From assembly GCA_015183035.1 (NCBI GenBank), contig JACZZP010000010.1, positions 2,170,001 to 2,234,000 of the forward strand: a DNA stretch of 64,000 nt, in the 5' to 3' direction. Positions 34,343 through 49,000 of this stretch are shown one piece after another; positions within the stretch are counted from its first letter, which is position 1, and each line of letters begins with the position of its first letter. The notes below the pieces were generated by a model. It did no database searches, was not told where the DNA came from, and was given only the letters and a program-made list of their open reading frames with translations. Source of the stretch: Meloidogyne chitwoodi. Its lineage: Eukaryota > Nematoda > Chromadorea > Rhabditida > Meloidogynidae. Position numbers and translations under genes: made by a program.

Positions 34343-34563
34343 ATTAAAAAAAATTTAATTATAAAAAATTAAATTATCCATAACACCCCGGAGAGGAGAG
34401 CCTCTTTTAGATATTTTATTATAGAGGGAGGGGGCTTAGTTAAATAATAGTATAAGAAGAAATATATGTTTTTTAGTCTAATTTTTTTAGTTTTTTTCTA
34501 GAATTTTTATTTAATAATTTATTGTACTAATACATATAATGGTTATTTATTTTTTTTTAATTT

Positions 34564-34833
34564 TTAAAAAAAACCTTTCTGCTTTAATTCTTCTTTTTTT
34601 GGTAATTTATATTGTTTCCTTATACGTTCAAGTTTAGGCAAAACTTTTTCCATTTGTTTTTCATATTCAGACAATTTTACTGATGATTTTATTGGATTTT
34701 CTGTGTTTTAATTTTAAGAGATTTTTAATTTAATTTAAAAAAAGTATTATTAACCTTTTAAGATTTCTTTTTCACTTGTAGAAGTTGAATTTTGTTGTTG
34801 AGTATTATCATTTTTTAAATGATTACAAGACAT
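34564..34833 (-). CDS. Small 71-residue protein, two exons
   Basis: Minus-strand exons 34833-34755 and 34700-34564 join in phase. The N-terminal third is Asn/Gln/Ser/Thr-rich. The C-terminal half is charged and regular (SVKLSEYEKQMEKVLPKLER, then RKQYKLPKKEELKQK), likely one long amphipathic helix. No signal peptide or membrane segment. The non-repetitive helix, clean splice sites and good start argue for a real gene, but I do not recognise it. It lies tail-to-tail with the peroxidase gene, 221 bp away. Confidence 0.55.
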
Positions 34834-37800
34834 TTTTTATTTTAAAATTAAGAAATTTTAATTAATTAGGAAATAGGACCGAAGCCATTTCCCAAAAGAA
34901 GGGTATTTATTCTCTCTAACTAATTTAAGTTTATTAATATTAGTTAGAGAAATTAAAAAAGAGAAAATAGTATATGTAAATAAATATGAGAGATAAAAAC
35001 GTGAAAAGAGAATTAAGAGAAAGACTGTTAGAGAAGCTTTGTTTTGGATGAAATGTCATTTACATTAAGACATTTAACCATAATTTTTCTTTTTTTATTT
35101 AAATGTGTATAAATAGAACATTTTATTAATTTTTCCTTATTATTATTTTTTCTCCGTCCAAAATCAAAGTCCATTAAAATTTACCACACATGTTATTATC
35201 ATAAACTTTTTAATTTTTTTTTTTAATAAAATTAATTTTTAAATAATGCCGCACTTTTATTATTTTTTTGTTTACCCTTTCACACATTTTCACATTTTTT
35301 TTCACCTTTGATAACCTCTCCAAAGTCCATTTTCTTTTTTCTCCAATTTATTATTACGTAATCAATAGGTCACTTTGTTTTTGTGTTTTAATTTTCTCTT
35401 CTTTTTTTTCCCAATATTTTTATTTAATCAATGATTGTTGTATTTTTAATTTATCAGCCAAAATTTTATTTTTTTATTTAAATATTTTATTTTTTAACTT
35501 TAATTTTAAACAACTTTAATTTTTTTACTCTAATCTTTTTTATTTTTTTTTAAATAAAATTCCATGGGGTAACATTAAAAATAGACTCCTCTAAAAAAAG
35601 ATTATATATAAAAACAACAGATTTATATATGGCATCTTTTTTCTTTTATTTATTTTTATTTTTCCTTGAATGCCGCTTTTTATTAAATAATTAAGAAATA
35701 AAAGAAAAGAAAAAAATTATTATTATTATATATTTTTTAATTGACCTCTCTTCTCTCTTCTTTTCCTTTTCTTTTCTTTTCCTTTTATAATATACTCCCC
35801 TCTTCTCTTTATTCACTTATATATTTTGACCGGTCATTTTTATATAAACTATTTCTTTAGGGGGTTAGTTATATATTTTTTTTGACTTTCTTAAAAATAG
35901 ACTTTTGAAAATTATATATATTTATTACAGATGTTACAAAATTTTATTAAAATTATTTTTTTTTAAAAGAATGTCTATTTTTAGCCGCCCCCACTTCTTA
36001 TTCTCTTATCTCTGGTGGCATTTGGTAGTATAAAAATTATTAATAACCTCAAAAAAAATAATTGAAAACATTTTTTGATTTTATAAATTAAAAAAGCAGC
36101 GTTTTTAAATTCCTTTTGAAATCTTTTTAATTTTTAAAAATATTTATTATGGGGTGACGTCGGAGAGACCCTACTTCCTCTCTTTAAGACCTCAATTTTA
36201 ATTAATTTGATTAATCTACCTTTTTTTCTATTTTTTAAATAATTTAAGAGTTTTTAGATTTTTTAAAATCATTTTCTTATTTTTAATTTATTCTCTCTAT
36301 TTATAAGGACATTAAAAGTAAAAGTTGTTTTTCTCTATGCTCTTCCTATCTTTAAAATTTATTTTTAAACTTTAAAATTATTTTAAAAATTTATTTAATA
36401 TTTTATTTATGTTGTATAATTTATAAAAAAAAAATTCTTAAATTTTTATAATTTTACTTAACCAAAAAAATATTTTTTGTCTGTTTTCTCCCTTCCCCTC
36501 ACCTACTCTTTGCTTTTTTGCTTAATAATCATTTTAGGTAATTATAATCACGCAATTTATTTATTTTTTTATAACAAAATTGTCTCGTCTATATACCTAT
36601 TTTTTATTAAAAAATATAATAATAATAATTATTATTATTATTTTGAGAACATTTAATTTTTCTACTTGGCAGAGACATGTACACACTAACACTAAAAGTT
36701 AACCCCTCTTTTTTACATTTTTTTATTGTTAAAAATTTTTTAATGTTAAAAATATCTTATTTTTTGCATTTTTGTACTGATAAACATGTTGCGAATTTTT
36801 TATTTTTTATTATTTTAAGAGAGGAGAGAGGAACGGCTGTCGGGAAGAAAATGGGTAATATAAAAATGTGAGTGAATTAGTCAGTTTATTTGCTTTTGCT
36901 AAATATTGTTATTTGCATTTTTTATACACTTTGTTGCGAGAACATTAATTTGAGTATTAAAACATTTTTTAGTTTGTAAAAATACCAAAACATTTATTAT
37001 AACATCATGTTTAACAAATTTTAGCAAAATCAAGTTTTAGTTATTAAGTTTGTAAAACAAGTTTTAGAACATAAAATTTAATAAAATAAAAAAAAAGTTG
37101 TATTTTTTGAATCACCTTTTTTCTACAAACTCTAATAATTTTTCCATAACAAGATTTTCTCTGTTTGTTTTTGTTTGTTTGTTCTTTTTTGAAGTTTCAT
37201 TTTTTATACTAAAGGTTGAAGAATAATGAAATAAATATTTAAGGATTAATGGAATAAATTATATTACTTAAAAGTTTTGCGGTAAGAAAAATTAAAAAAA
37301 AAGGAAAACAAGGTTAAAAGGATTAATTGTGTTTATTTTCCTCCTTTGCCGGAAATTAAACAATTTAGCATTAAAAAGGACTGAGAAGAATCCTCCAAAT
37401 ATTTTTTGAGTGTAAAAAAACAATGAAAAGGTGTGAGAGAAATTTAAAGAATAAAGGAATATTTTTATTTATTTTTATTTTTAAATGCCAAGCCGCTGTT
37501 GAGAGATCAAAGCCTTGGGGAAAGGATTAAAAAAATATTTTTAGGAACATTGCAAATATCTTTTTAATGTTTTATTGATTGTGAAACATGTTTTAATGTT
37601 TGTTGGAATGTTTCTTTAATGTATTTTGTGATTAAAACAAAGTTTATTTTTATTACAAACATATTTTTTATTTTTGCTTTATTTTTCTTAACCGTAGAGT
37701 CAAGTTTATTAATATTTTGTATTTTTATCATTTGTAAAACTTACTCTTCCTTTTTTCTCGTCCTTGATAATTTTCGACAATTGTAAAAAAATTTAAATTA

Positions 37801-38469
37801 ATTTTAAAATTATATCATTTCAATCTTCATTTATATTTTTGCAACTCTCCTTAAAATTAATAAATTATCCAACCTTGGAAATTTATTTTTTTCTTCTAAA
37901 ATTGCTTTAAATTTTTATGAAGGATTTTATTTTCAGTCTTTATTTTTTAAATTTATTTTTCTTTATAAAAACTTAGTTGCCATTCAGTTTTTACTTATTA
38001 ATCCAAAAGATCATTATTTAGGATTAGTGATGATTTTTTGGAGTTAACCATTTTCTATCCACTCATCATCTCTTTTCACGCATTTTATTAAATAAATGTT
38101 TGTCTTATTATAAAATAATATTTTTAATGAGTTAAAGATTGAACGGATAGGTAAGGAAAAGAATAGAAGGGTGGGGAAAGAAAGGGGTGCTATTTTTACT
38201 CATAAACACAAGGCCATCTGATAAAACCTCCGAAAATTGATGATTGCTTTTTTTTAATATTAAAAAAAGGTTTGCTTTTTAAATGTCTATATAATAAAAA
38301 TAACATTTTTTTACTCATTTGCGCGACAAAAACCATTAAAAAAAGTTATATTTGTATTTTTCTATATTTTAATCATTGCTATATAATCCCGAAATAAAAA
38401 TTAAATTTTACAATTGTAATTTTGATAATAATAAAGCTTTGTTTATTTATAATAATGTTATTTTTATGT

Positions 38470-39745
38470 ATTGTTAAAGTTTATTTTTAAAAGTTGCTTC
38501 AAGTTTATTTTTAAAACTTATTCCTCGTTTATTTTTAAAAGTTCTTCAAGTTTATTTCCAAACTTGCTTCAAGTTTATTTTTTCTATTTTACTTCATTTT
38601 TTATTAATGTAGTTTTTTTTATCTGAACACATCTTTGACAATTAAAAACATTATTAATTTATTATAAATGTAAATTAATGTGTTGACACCTACGCGCATT
38701 TATCTTGTTTTTGTTCAACTGATTCTTGACCGATATAAAATTGTGTATATTATTGAAAAATTGTTATAACTTTATTTATTATAAATTTCCCTCTATTTTT
38801 TTCAATTTAGGTAAGGCATTGAGTTGTAATTTTTTATATTTATTTATATATTTTTTTGAGCAATTGTTAAATAATGTTTATATTTTTGACTTTTACTAAA
38901 ATAAAAAAGAAAAAGAAAATTTAATATATTTTTACAATTGTTTAAAATATTAAATATATAAATGTGGACCTTTTTTAGACTATAAACCTTTTTGGATTTG
39001 AAAAATATTTTTAAATGACAAATGTATTTTTAGGGGTAATATATAAAGTTTATTAGTTTATAGAAGAGAAGTTAGGTATATAAAACTATAAACTTTATTT
39101 TAAAGTTTTGATTTATTTGTCTATAATACTAGGCTTTTGTAATAATTTCTTAAGTTGTAAAAATTTTCTTCAAGTTTTCTTCAAATTATTTTTCTTATTT
39201 GTTTCAAATTTATTTTTAAAAGTTGCTTCAAGTTTATTTTTTTTTTAATTGTTTTATTTATTCCTATTAATTTTGAAGCAATTTTATCCTTTTATGGATA
39301 ATTTCTTGTATAAGATTTTTATTATCCTTCATTTTGTAAAACATAAAAGGACAGCCTAAAATATATATAATTTTTATTGTATACATTTTTATAATAAAAC
39401 CTTTTTTATTTCCTATAAATGTAACGAAAATAAAAAAAAGGTTTTTAGCGGCCGATGTTTCTTTTAATCTTTTAACCCTTTTTCTTTACGTGGTCATTTT
39501 TAATGACTATAACTCTTAAAAAAATATTTCGCGCCTTTTATTATTATCAAATGATTTTTATTATATTTTTAATATATTATTTTATATCTTTTTTGGAAGT
39601 ATTTATACAGAGTTCTCTAATGACTTATTTTTTGCTTCAAGTTTATTTTTCTTATTTGTTTCAAGTTTATTTTTAAAAGTTGTTATTTTTAAAAATTGTT
39701 TCAAGTTTATTTCTAAAAGTTGCTTCAAGTTTATTTTAGCAACAT
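38470..39745. repeat. Dispersed TTCAAGTTTATTTTTAAAAG words
   Basis: At least ten copies in three clusters (38470-38590, 39130-39250, 39630-39745) of a word close to TTGCTTCAAGTTTATTTTT. The same word occurs at 17980-18050 and in the gene at 18770-19015. Spacing is irregular, so this is an interspersed short repeat, not a satellite. Confidence 0.65.
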
Positions 39746-41476
39746 TATTCTTTTTTAAAAGGTCTAGTTGAGTATTTAAAAGTTTGGCGTTCTTCCCTCT
39801 CTATTTTTTTAATATTTTAGCAACATGAATAAATAATTTATTAATATATTTATTTATTTAAATTGTCTTCTTTAAAAAAATAATATACAAAAAATCAACT
39901 CTTTTTTTAACTTTTTTTCTCTGGGAAAAAGCGCCTATATATAAATACTCGATTTGGCAAAAAATCCTAAGATATTTTTTTCTATTATTTTTTTTTAATT
40001 TTTAAATTTTTTCTTGGTTGAGTTTCTCTTTTTTTTTATTTAATTTGCATAAAATTGTCTTGGATTTATTTTTAAAAATTCCAAAAGCAAAAATCTGTCC
40101 AAGAGGAGGGGAACGGGGAAAAGCACGGATAGACAACAAAAAAATAAAATGTGTGAGAACAACAAAAACAAGGGAAAAATGAAAAATAACAAGAAAGAGA
40201 GAGGTGACAATGAAAATAGAAGAGATTTTTTTGATTTAAAAAAAGAGAAAAAGTAAAGCAGATGAACGTTGATCATCAAATATAAGGGAAAAAAATTTTT
40301 TGACCGACAAAATTTAAAGAGAATATTTTTTTGAGTTAAAATATATTATTTTAATGCATTATCTAACACTTTTTTGTTAATTAAGTTGCGAAATATTTAA
40401 AAATAAGAATGAGGGGAGAATAAAGAGTGAGTGAAGAAGGAGGTGTGTTTTTTGTGTTTCAGAGCCTTTAACTATTTTTAAAATAATTATATATTTTTTA
40501 TTTTAAATGATAGAGGAGAATTCAGGCTACAAATTGATATTTGTATTATTTTTATATTTTAAGATTTGTTAAAGTTATTGGTAAAAAACTATCAGTGGTT
40601 GATATTGTAGGTTACCCGTTTTCTAGGCAAATATCTTTTTTTTAAACAATTTTTTTATTTTTTATTTTATATCATTTAATAGAGCAGAATCAAAGCTATA
40701 AAACGATATTTGAAGAATTTTCAAATTTTGATTTTACAATTAGTTATGAATTAAAATTGTTTGTGAGGTATGCGTACTCTTGCTATACTCTATCCTAGTT
40801 TCTCTTAAACTTTTAGACTTTACAACTTTTTTAAAAAATAAATTAATTTTCCTATATTTTTTACTTCTTTTTAATTTTTTCTTTTCTACCCCCTAAAATA
40901 ATTTTTTTCTTGGCATATGGTCTAATTTTCCCGCATAAAAATTAAATCACAAAATCAAATTTTATCCAATTTTCTTTTCTTTATTATATTTAAAATCCTA
41001 AAATCCTCAAAAAATTTTTAATTTATTTATTTTTATTGTTTATATATTTTATACGCGCATATTTATTTATTTTCCAGAAAATATTTAAAAATCTCCCGTT
41101 GTGAATTCTGATGGTTTTATAAGTAGAAAGAAAAGAGAAAAACAAGAGCAAGCAACAAAACAATATAACAGAATAATAATAATAATAATATTAAGAGAAT
41201 ATTATATAACGCGGGACCACATGGCAAGAAAATAGGGGTTGTGGAATTTTTTCATTATAAAATGATTTAATGAGAAAAGACAATGGAAAATATAATTTTT
41301 AATTTTTATTTTTTTCTACCCTATTGAGCAGATGCTCTCTAAATTATTAAAATAATAACCCTCCTAAAATAAAGTCAAGAATCAAAATAAATTAAAAAAA
41401 TATTTGGCTCTATAAACGAATCAATCAAGGCAATTAAATTAAAATTATTAAATAATTTATTAAAATCTCAGTCTTT

Positions 41477-41537
41477 TAAAATAGAAGCACCGATGCTTCT
41501 ATTTTACAACTATTCTCTAATAGGCGTTTATTAGAGA
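41477..41537. repeat. Two adjacent perfect hairpins
   Basis: First hairpin 41477-41506: 13-bp arms (TAAAATAGAAGCA and its complement), 4-nt loop. Second hairpin 41514-41537: 9-bp arms (TCTCTAATA and its complement), 6-nt loop. They are 7 nt apart. The function is unknown; the stems are too short for a typical microRNA precursor. Confidence 0.75.
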
Positions 41538-42719
41538 GGTGGGTATTGTTTACAGGTTTTGCCCTTCTGACCCAAATTTAACTGGCCAAATGTCTTTAAA
41601 TTAAGCTGAATATATTTTGCACCGAAAATGTCTAAATATTCGCACCAAAAAGTCCAAAAATTTTAAATCAAGAATTAATACTACTATTTAAATAAATATA
41701 TTTGCCTTTTCATCTTCAAAATGCTTTAAATATTTAAATAAATTTAAAACCTAATTTTATTTGCCCGCCCACATAAATAAATAAATTTTATTTCTTAAAC
41801 TCCTCCCCTTTGCAATATCCTCCTTATAATAATAATCACTATATTCTCTTTCTTTTATATTTTTGATACTCACTGTTATGGAATTATTTCTCTCTTTGTT
41901 TTAGAGAAAAAGAGAAGAGAAAAGAGAGAAGTTAGTCGCAAACACGCTATTTCTTTTTTCTTTTACAAACTAGAAAGGGCGTGGCAGAAAGAAAGAGAGC
42001 AAGCAACATATAAATAATATCTTTCCTTTTGCACAATTCAGTTTTTCTTCAAGTAAAAATATTATTTTAATTTTTTTTTGCAATTTAAATTATTTTTTTC
42101 CATAAAATTTTCTAATTTATTTATTTTCTTCATTTTTTAAATTTTCGATTATATTTTTAACATTTTTTGCCTCTCTTTCATTCAATTCCTTGTCCTTTTT
42201 TTGGTTGTTACCTTTTTAATCTTTTTTATAAATAAGTGTATTTATATGTTTAAAAGAGTCATTAATTTAATTCTTTTTTATAAATTGAACCTTTTTATAA
42301 TTTTTTGTCTTTTTTTCTATAAATAATAAGACTAAAGAACACAAATAAACTAATAATATTCTCTTTTTTCTTTTTGAAATTATTTTTTAAATTAATTTAA
42401 TAATAGGAGGGGTTATGTAAGAGTCTGGATTTTAATAAGAAAGAAAAATTAATTTTATTATCTTTTTGTTAACACAATTCTTTCGCTTTTTGAATTTTAG
42501 TCTGTTATATTTTTTACTTTTTTTAATATTTTTGATTTTAATTATTTTTTATATTTATTTTTTAATTATAACCAAAATATAAAAGTAATCAAAAAAATTA
42601 AGAAAGGAGAAAACTTTGCCACACACATATTTACTACATATTTATGCACTCTCTCTTTTTTAAAAGGATTATTAAATAAACTTTGTACTTTTTCTCTTTT
42701 TTAATTTAAAAATTATGTT

Positions 42720-42800
42720 TTCTTCGCGCTTATTTAGTTTAAATAAGCAGAACAAACGTTTAATAAAATTTAAAAATTCGCGTTTTTCTATTTTTGGCGT
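42720..42800. promoter_or_regulatory. E2F-like words upstream of cyclin D
   Basis: Within 300 bp of the cyclin D start there are TTCGCGC (about 42723), TTCGCGTTT (about 42777) and TTTTTGGCGTTT (about 42792). They resemble E2F sites (TTTSSCGC) and stand out in this A/T-rich sequence. GCGC words are frequent across the window, so this is weak evidence. Confidence 0.25.
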
Positions 42801-43016
42801 TTTATCTAATTTTGACATTTGATCCTAAAATAGAAAACTAAGCTTTTTAGTTTCTCACTTTTTTATTCTCTATTGCTTTTGTGTTTTAACAATTTTCAAT
42901 GTTTTAATTTGTTTTACAATTTCTATTTTGCTTTTGTACTTTTCTTTTTCAAGTTTTTAGTTTGTAAAAATAAAAAGAGGGAAAAGGTTATATTTTATTT
43001 TGACTGGATGTATTAA

Positions 43017-46000
43017 ATGAATTCTCCATTACATATATTTCATTGCCTTTGGTTTAATCCAATTACAACTACAAATACAACAAACATTACAAATTGCAAA
43101 ACTACAAATTCAGATTTTACAAATACAGTCAGTCAACAACATGAACAAAAACAAGCCTTTTCCCCAAAGCAACAATTACAACAAAACAATGTTTTGACAG
43201 AAAAAACATCAAAAATTACAATTACAACAACAAGGAAAAGAAGAGCAGATTCGCAAACATTTTCTTCTATAAAAACTAATTCTTTGTTATGTTTTGATGA
43301 TTCTGATGAAAATATAATTAATAAAAAGGAACGTTTATGGGTTTGTGCTGATGTTGATAGAGCTGTTCATTTAGATGAGCGTTGCTTAAAATCTTTATTG
43401 GAAAATGAAATTAATGTTCAGGTTTAATTTTTGTTTTTGTTAATTTTCTCAAAATTTTATTTTATCATTTTATAGGTCACAGAATTTCAAATACGTCGCC
43501 AACAACGCCAAATTACAAAAAACTGCAATGATGGAGAAAAGGGAGTTGATGAGAATGCTCGCACTCAACTTGTTGAATGGCTATATGATGTTTGTTTATA
43601 TTTTTAATGAAAAAAAAATTATTTTTAGGTTTGCGAGTCAGAACATGTTGATTTTATTATACTTCCATTAGCAGTTGCTTTTGTGGATCGTGTATTGGCA
43701 TCCAAATTTTTGCCTCGGCGTAATCTTCAAGCATTGGGTGCTTCTTGTTTATTGCTTGCTTCCAAGTTGAAAGCTCCTGTACCTCTATCGGCCGCACAAA
43801 TTGCGAGTTATTGGTAAGATAAATAGTTTATAACAACATTTAATAATAAACTTGAGTTTACAAATTAGACATGTTTTTACAAACATAAACAAATTTACAA
43901 ACTAATGTTTTTACAAACATATAAATTTAGTTCTGATGAAAACAGTGATGTTATTGTAATGGAAGCAGATTCTTCATTGGACAAAGAAAATTCTTCAACT
44001 ACAATACTAAGCAATACAACAATAAAAACAACATCAACAATATATTTAACACCAGACGAACTTTTGGATTGGGAAATGCTTGTAGTTAATCAACTTAAAT
44101 GGAATTTGCTTCAATCTACACCTTTTGAATTTTTTGATCAAATGTTGGTGCGTTCTCCAGTTTTGGAAGCATTGAGAGAAGATTTTGCTCATTGTTTGCA
44201 TAAAATGCAGAAAGGTGGGGAAATTTTTTTTATTTTTTTAATTATTTTTTTGTGTCATTTTTTTCTGCTAGCTCATATTTTTTATTTTATAAGAAATATT
44301 ATTGTTTGCTCCACATGATTTTTTGTCTTTTCTCTCTCTCTACCTAATTATAAGATTTGTGTTTTTTCTACGCGCGAGTTAAATTAGAACCGCATTTTTA
44401 AAGGCAAAAAATAACAATAATAAATTAAATGATTTAAATTGTTTTTTTGTAAGGATTACAATATTTTTATATTTATTTGGAACACTTAAAAACACCTGTT
44501 TTTTTATAAATTTTTTAAGAAAAGAGGGTCGACGATTTTGTGTGGTCTTGTTTATAGGGGAAATATATATTAGGGGTTACTTTTTATTTTTTTGAATTTT
44601 TATCAATTTTTTATTTTAGATTTTTTAATAATTTTTATTTCTTAATTATTGTATTTTTGATTTTTATTAATAGTATTTTTTAAATATTCTTGAGATTTTT
44701 TTAGCGCAGTAAGAAAATAAAAAACAAAAGTTTATGAAAAATATTTTTTTATATCGGCAAACAATAAAAGTAAATTAGAAACAATACATATAAAAGTATA
44801 AATTTTTTGAGGAAAATAAAAAGAGCAGACAGTAAAAAATACATATATTTTTTGAGTTTTAAAGAGATTTGAAACTGTTAGTGTAAACACATAAAAAGAG
44901 AGAGAAAATATACTTAAGTGTTTGTCGGAAATCTTTGATGTTGTAACAGAAAATGTTTTAAGTTAAAATAACAAAAAACAAACTTTTTTAAAAATAGAGG
45001 GATGAGATATATATATTGTGTTGTGAATTGCGCAACAAATAGTATTATTATTTGTTTTTTTTAAAGAGAGGGAAAATAATATTGCGACATATAAATGTTT
45101 TTTATTTATTTATTATAACTTGGAAAAAAAGTTTTAAAAATTAATAAACAAAGTTTTAATGTATAAATGTTTGTTTTTGTTGTTTACTGATTTGTAAAAC
45201 TTGAGTTTTTGTAAAACTTGACTAATTTTTTTTTAAAACTTGAATTTAAAGTTACAATTTTTGTAATGCTTTTGTTGAATAAATCTATTTTACAAATTGT
45301 AATGTTGTTTATAATTTTTATTATCTCACAATATATTTCCCTTATTATTCTTTAACCTATTTTGACTTACCTATATTTCTAACAATAAGTTTATTTTTTT
45401 TTAATTTTATCTTGACCTCATATTGTTATTTTTTTGTCCTTGTATATTTTTTATTTATTTTTTACCGCCAATCACATTAATAGTTTACCTCAATTTGATG
45501 GCTATTTTGCCGTGAAATTTTTTAATTTTTTTTATTCTTTAACAATGTTCTCTAAAAAATTTTTATTCTCAATTTTTCCCTCATTTCCCATTAAAATTTA
45601 TTTTAATTTCATTTCTATTAAAATTTACCCCATTTACTCAGAACAATGTAAAAAAATAGTTTTTGCTATGTTCGGTTTCAATAAAAAAATTCAACAAAAA
45701 CTATGTGTGTGGGGAAGAAAGGTAGAAGAAGGAGATAAAAAAGCGCAAGCAGAAAAGTAACTTCTGGCCTTCGCCCAATAACTAAAAAAAATTCAGTGCG
45801 GGAAGGATGAGTAAAAAGAAAAAAGTTTTAAAAAAGGAGGTTATTATGAAATTTTAAATTAAAAAAATAATATAAAATTTTTTTTAAATATTTGACAAAT
45901 ATTAGCGTGTAAAAAACTTTCTTTTAACAAATATTTTTATTTTATTAATGATTTGTTTTAAGAACAATAAAAAAATTTATTTTTAAAAATTATAAAAATA

Positions 46001-49000
46001 ATGTCCTTTTAGTTGAAAAAAAACGAGAAAAATAAAAAGGACAAGGTAAATAAATATTAAAAATGCAAATTTGTGCGTGAGAAGAAAATAAAAAAGTATA
46101 TATATTTGAGAAAATAAAAATACTAAAATTTATTATTTTATTATTAAAGATCAAGCTGTGTAGCGTGTCCTTTTAAAAATTATTATTATTTAAAAATAAT
46201 AAATTAAATATTAATAATAAATTATATTTTTTTTATTTTGATTTTTTAATAAACAATTTTTTCCCTTTATTAAAAAAAATTTTTTTTTTAAATTTATTTT
46301 TGTTTTTTAATGCCTAACATTGAGCTGCCTCTTTTTTTTTGGTTTTTTTTAACTTTTTTCTCTTTTCCCGCACTTTTATTTTTTAATATATGCGTGTAGA
46401 TCAGCAAATGACACGAGAAAAGTATAAAGAAAGAAAAAAGAATTATTTTAAAAATAAAAAATTTTGTTCGCTAGGAATTTTAATGTGTGAAGAAGAAGAA
46501 AAAAAAGATTTTTTGTTCTTTTTTTTTAATGAATTAATTTTTTAATAATATTTTTAATTCAAAGGTGAAAATTTATTTTATTTTTTTTTAAATTTTGGAA
46601 TATATTTTAAAAATATTTGAAAAAAAAATTATTTTACTTACATTAGAGAAAAGCAAATTTTGCAACATTTTATTTGCGCTAAAAGCGTATGTTTTTTTTA
46701 AAAATATATTTTTTGTAAAACGGAAAAAGGTCAAAAATAAATATAATATTCTATAAAGTTTGAAAAATATATGCTTCTGACAGAATTAAAAAAATAGAAT
46801 TTATATTTTTTATTTTTATATGATTATATTTTTTAAGAAAAAATAGATTGAATAAAAAGATTATTTAAATGATATTTTTAAATGAAAAAGTTGGCTTGTT
46901 ATTTTTAAAAGTGCAAAAGTAAATGAGATAAATAAGAATACATATTATTATATTTTTTTTAAATTAAAGTACAAAAATTTTTTATTGAAAAGTTTATACG
47001 AAATATTTAAGGTTAAAATTGTTGAAACAAGTTTTAAAAATAAACTTGGAAACATTTTGGTAAAATAAAACTTGAAATCAGAAGTTAAAATAAACATGAA
47101 TTTAAAATAAAATCAGAATTTAAAACATGAAAAAAAAACTTGAATGATTTATTTCTAAGTTATGAAAACAAGTTTATTTTTAAAAATTGTTTTTATAATT
47201 TTTCTTTAATTCTTTTCTTCTGATTTTTATTAATTAATGACTATAATTGTTTTTTATTTAAAAAAAACCTCATTTAAAGAAAGCGTCAAGTATTCTCTTC
47301 TCTCAGCATGCTTTTTGGCACGCTTTTCTCTTTCTCTTTTTATTATTAAAATTAGCACCTTTTTTCAATAAAAAAATATTTTTAAAATTAATCATTCAAA
47401 ATTTATCTGTTAGAATTTTTTTTGACTTTTTTAAAAATTATAAATTAATAGCAAATTTGTTGCGCAGATGTTTTGATTGAAGAAGAAAAAATAAGAGAGA
47501 AATTTTTTCTCTTTTTTTCTAAAGCGTGTGTCTTTTTTTTTAATATTACTTTATATCTTTTATTTTTTAAATTTTAAATATCAGACTATTTTTATTTGCT
47601 TTACAATTAATTTTGTGTATTTTTAAAATAATTATTTAAGAGTGTAAAATATGCGGTAAAATTAATTTATTTTTTTTAAATAAAATTAAAGAATAAATAT
47701 ATACATTTCTACATCTTTTTTTTTTTAAATTTATTTCTTTAAATATAAAATACAAATTTTAAATTTCTTATTTTTTCTAATTAATTAATTAGTTTAAATT
47801 AAATGGGAAAGAGAAGAAAAAATAAATTTATTATTTTAATTTTTATTAAGTAATTATCGTTAATCTTTTTTCTTAAAATATTTATATTTTTGTATACCTC
47901 AAATAAATTTTAATTTTTTTAAAGTTAAATGCAAATTAATTTTTATCTAGTTTTAAAGAGACCACCCATAGATATTTAATTGTATTATTATTATAATTTT
48001 CAGAATTTATTAATTATGGTTTTTCCGGAAAATTTTTTCCGGAATTTTATTTTCTGATTATTTTATTAAACTTTCCGCAATTTTATTTTCTGTACCGGAA
48101 AAATTCTGAATTTTTTTCTTTTATGTTCTCCGGAATTCTTTTCTTATTTTTTGTTTCTTCATATTTTTAAAGTTTTGAGTTTTATCTTTTATTTTTTTCT
48201 TTTTTTAAGGAATTCCTTCAGGTATTTTATGTATTACTCTTTTTTCCGTTTTCTTGTCATTTTCTTTTTTATTCCTTTTTATAAAAAATATTAATTAATT
48301 TTTTAATTAATTATTTTTTACAATTTACAAAGTAATATAATACTAAACAAATAAAAATATATAAAAATAAATATTTAAATAAATATATATATCCATCAAC
48401 TAAACTAACTTTTTTTTGGATTAAATCAGAAAAGGAAATGAAATTTATAAACTTTTTTTTTGAAAGTGAAGGGGAAATTAAGAATTTTTTTATATATTTT
48501 TATTAGTTTGTTTTTTGTTATATTTATTATTAATGGATTTTTTTTGATGGAGAGTTAGTGTTAGATTAAAGAAAGGGAACAGGTGAAGAAGTAAATTTGT
48601 ACATATTTTAAATTGGAAGAAAAATAAAAATTTACTAAAAATTTTTAACTTTTTTATTTTTTGGGAAAATAGAGAGAACGAAAAAAAATTTTTTTGAAAC
48701 TAACTTTTTTAAGGTTAATTTTGAGTAGTTAAAAACAGGCACCTGTGCAGCAACTCACTGTTTCCGTTATAAAATAACTATAAAAATAAAAAGTTTGGAA
48801 AATATTTTTTTTAAAGATTTTTATTATCACACAAAATAATATTTAACTTTCAATTTTTAATAAAAAAAAATTTTTCTACTTTGTCCTCATTTTTTTTTAT
48901 TTTTTTTTGTCCTAAAAAATCTTTTTTTTTTGAATACTAAAAAATAGGTGTATATTTTTTGTTTATTTGAATATATAAAAAATAAAAGAAAAGAGGTTTT

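Larger units (their letters stand above)
34834..43016. other. 8.2-kb gene-free region upstream of cyclin D
   Basis: No supported exon on either strand; long frames such as 40040-40279 (minus) are Phe/Leu/Lys low-complexity. Contents: CAAGTTTATTTTTAAAAGTT-type repeats (38470-38590, 39130-39250, 39630-39745), TTTGTAAAAC-type words near 36960-37080, two adjacent hairpins at 41477-41537, and scattered GCGC words including TTTCGCGCC near 39530. It separates two divergently read genes, so it is probably regulatory space for cyclin D. Confidence 0.5.

Noticed and set aside
40040..40279. Minus-strand Phe/Leu/Ser-rich frame
   Set aside because: Low complexity, reading across purine-rich DNA; no signature or neighbouring exon.
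45434..45760. 108-residue frame in the cyclin D intron
   Set aside because: Hydrophobic A/T-driven sequence, non-ATG start, no splice support.
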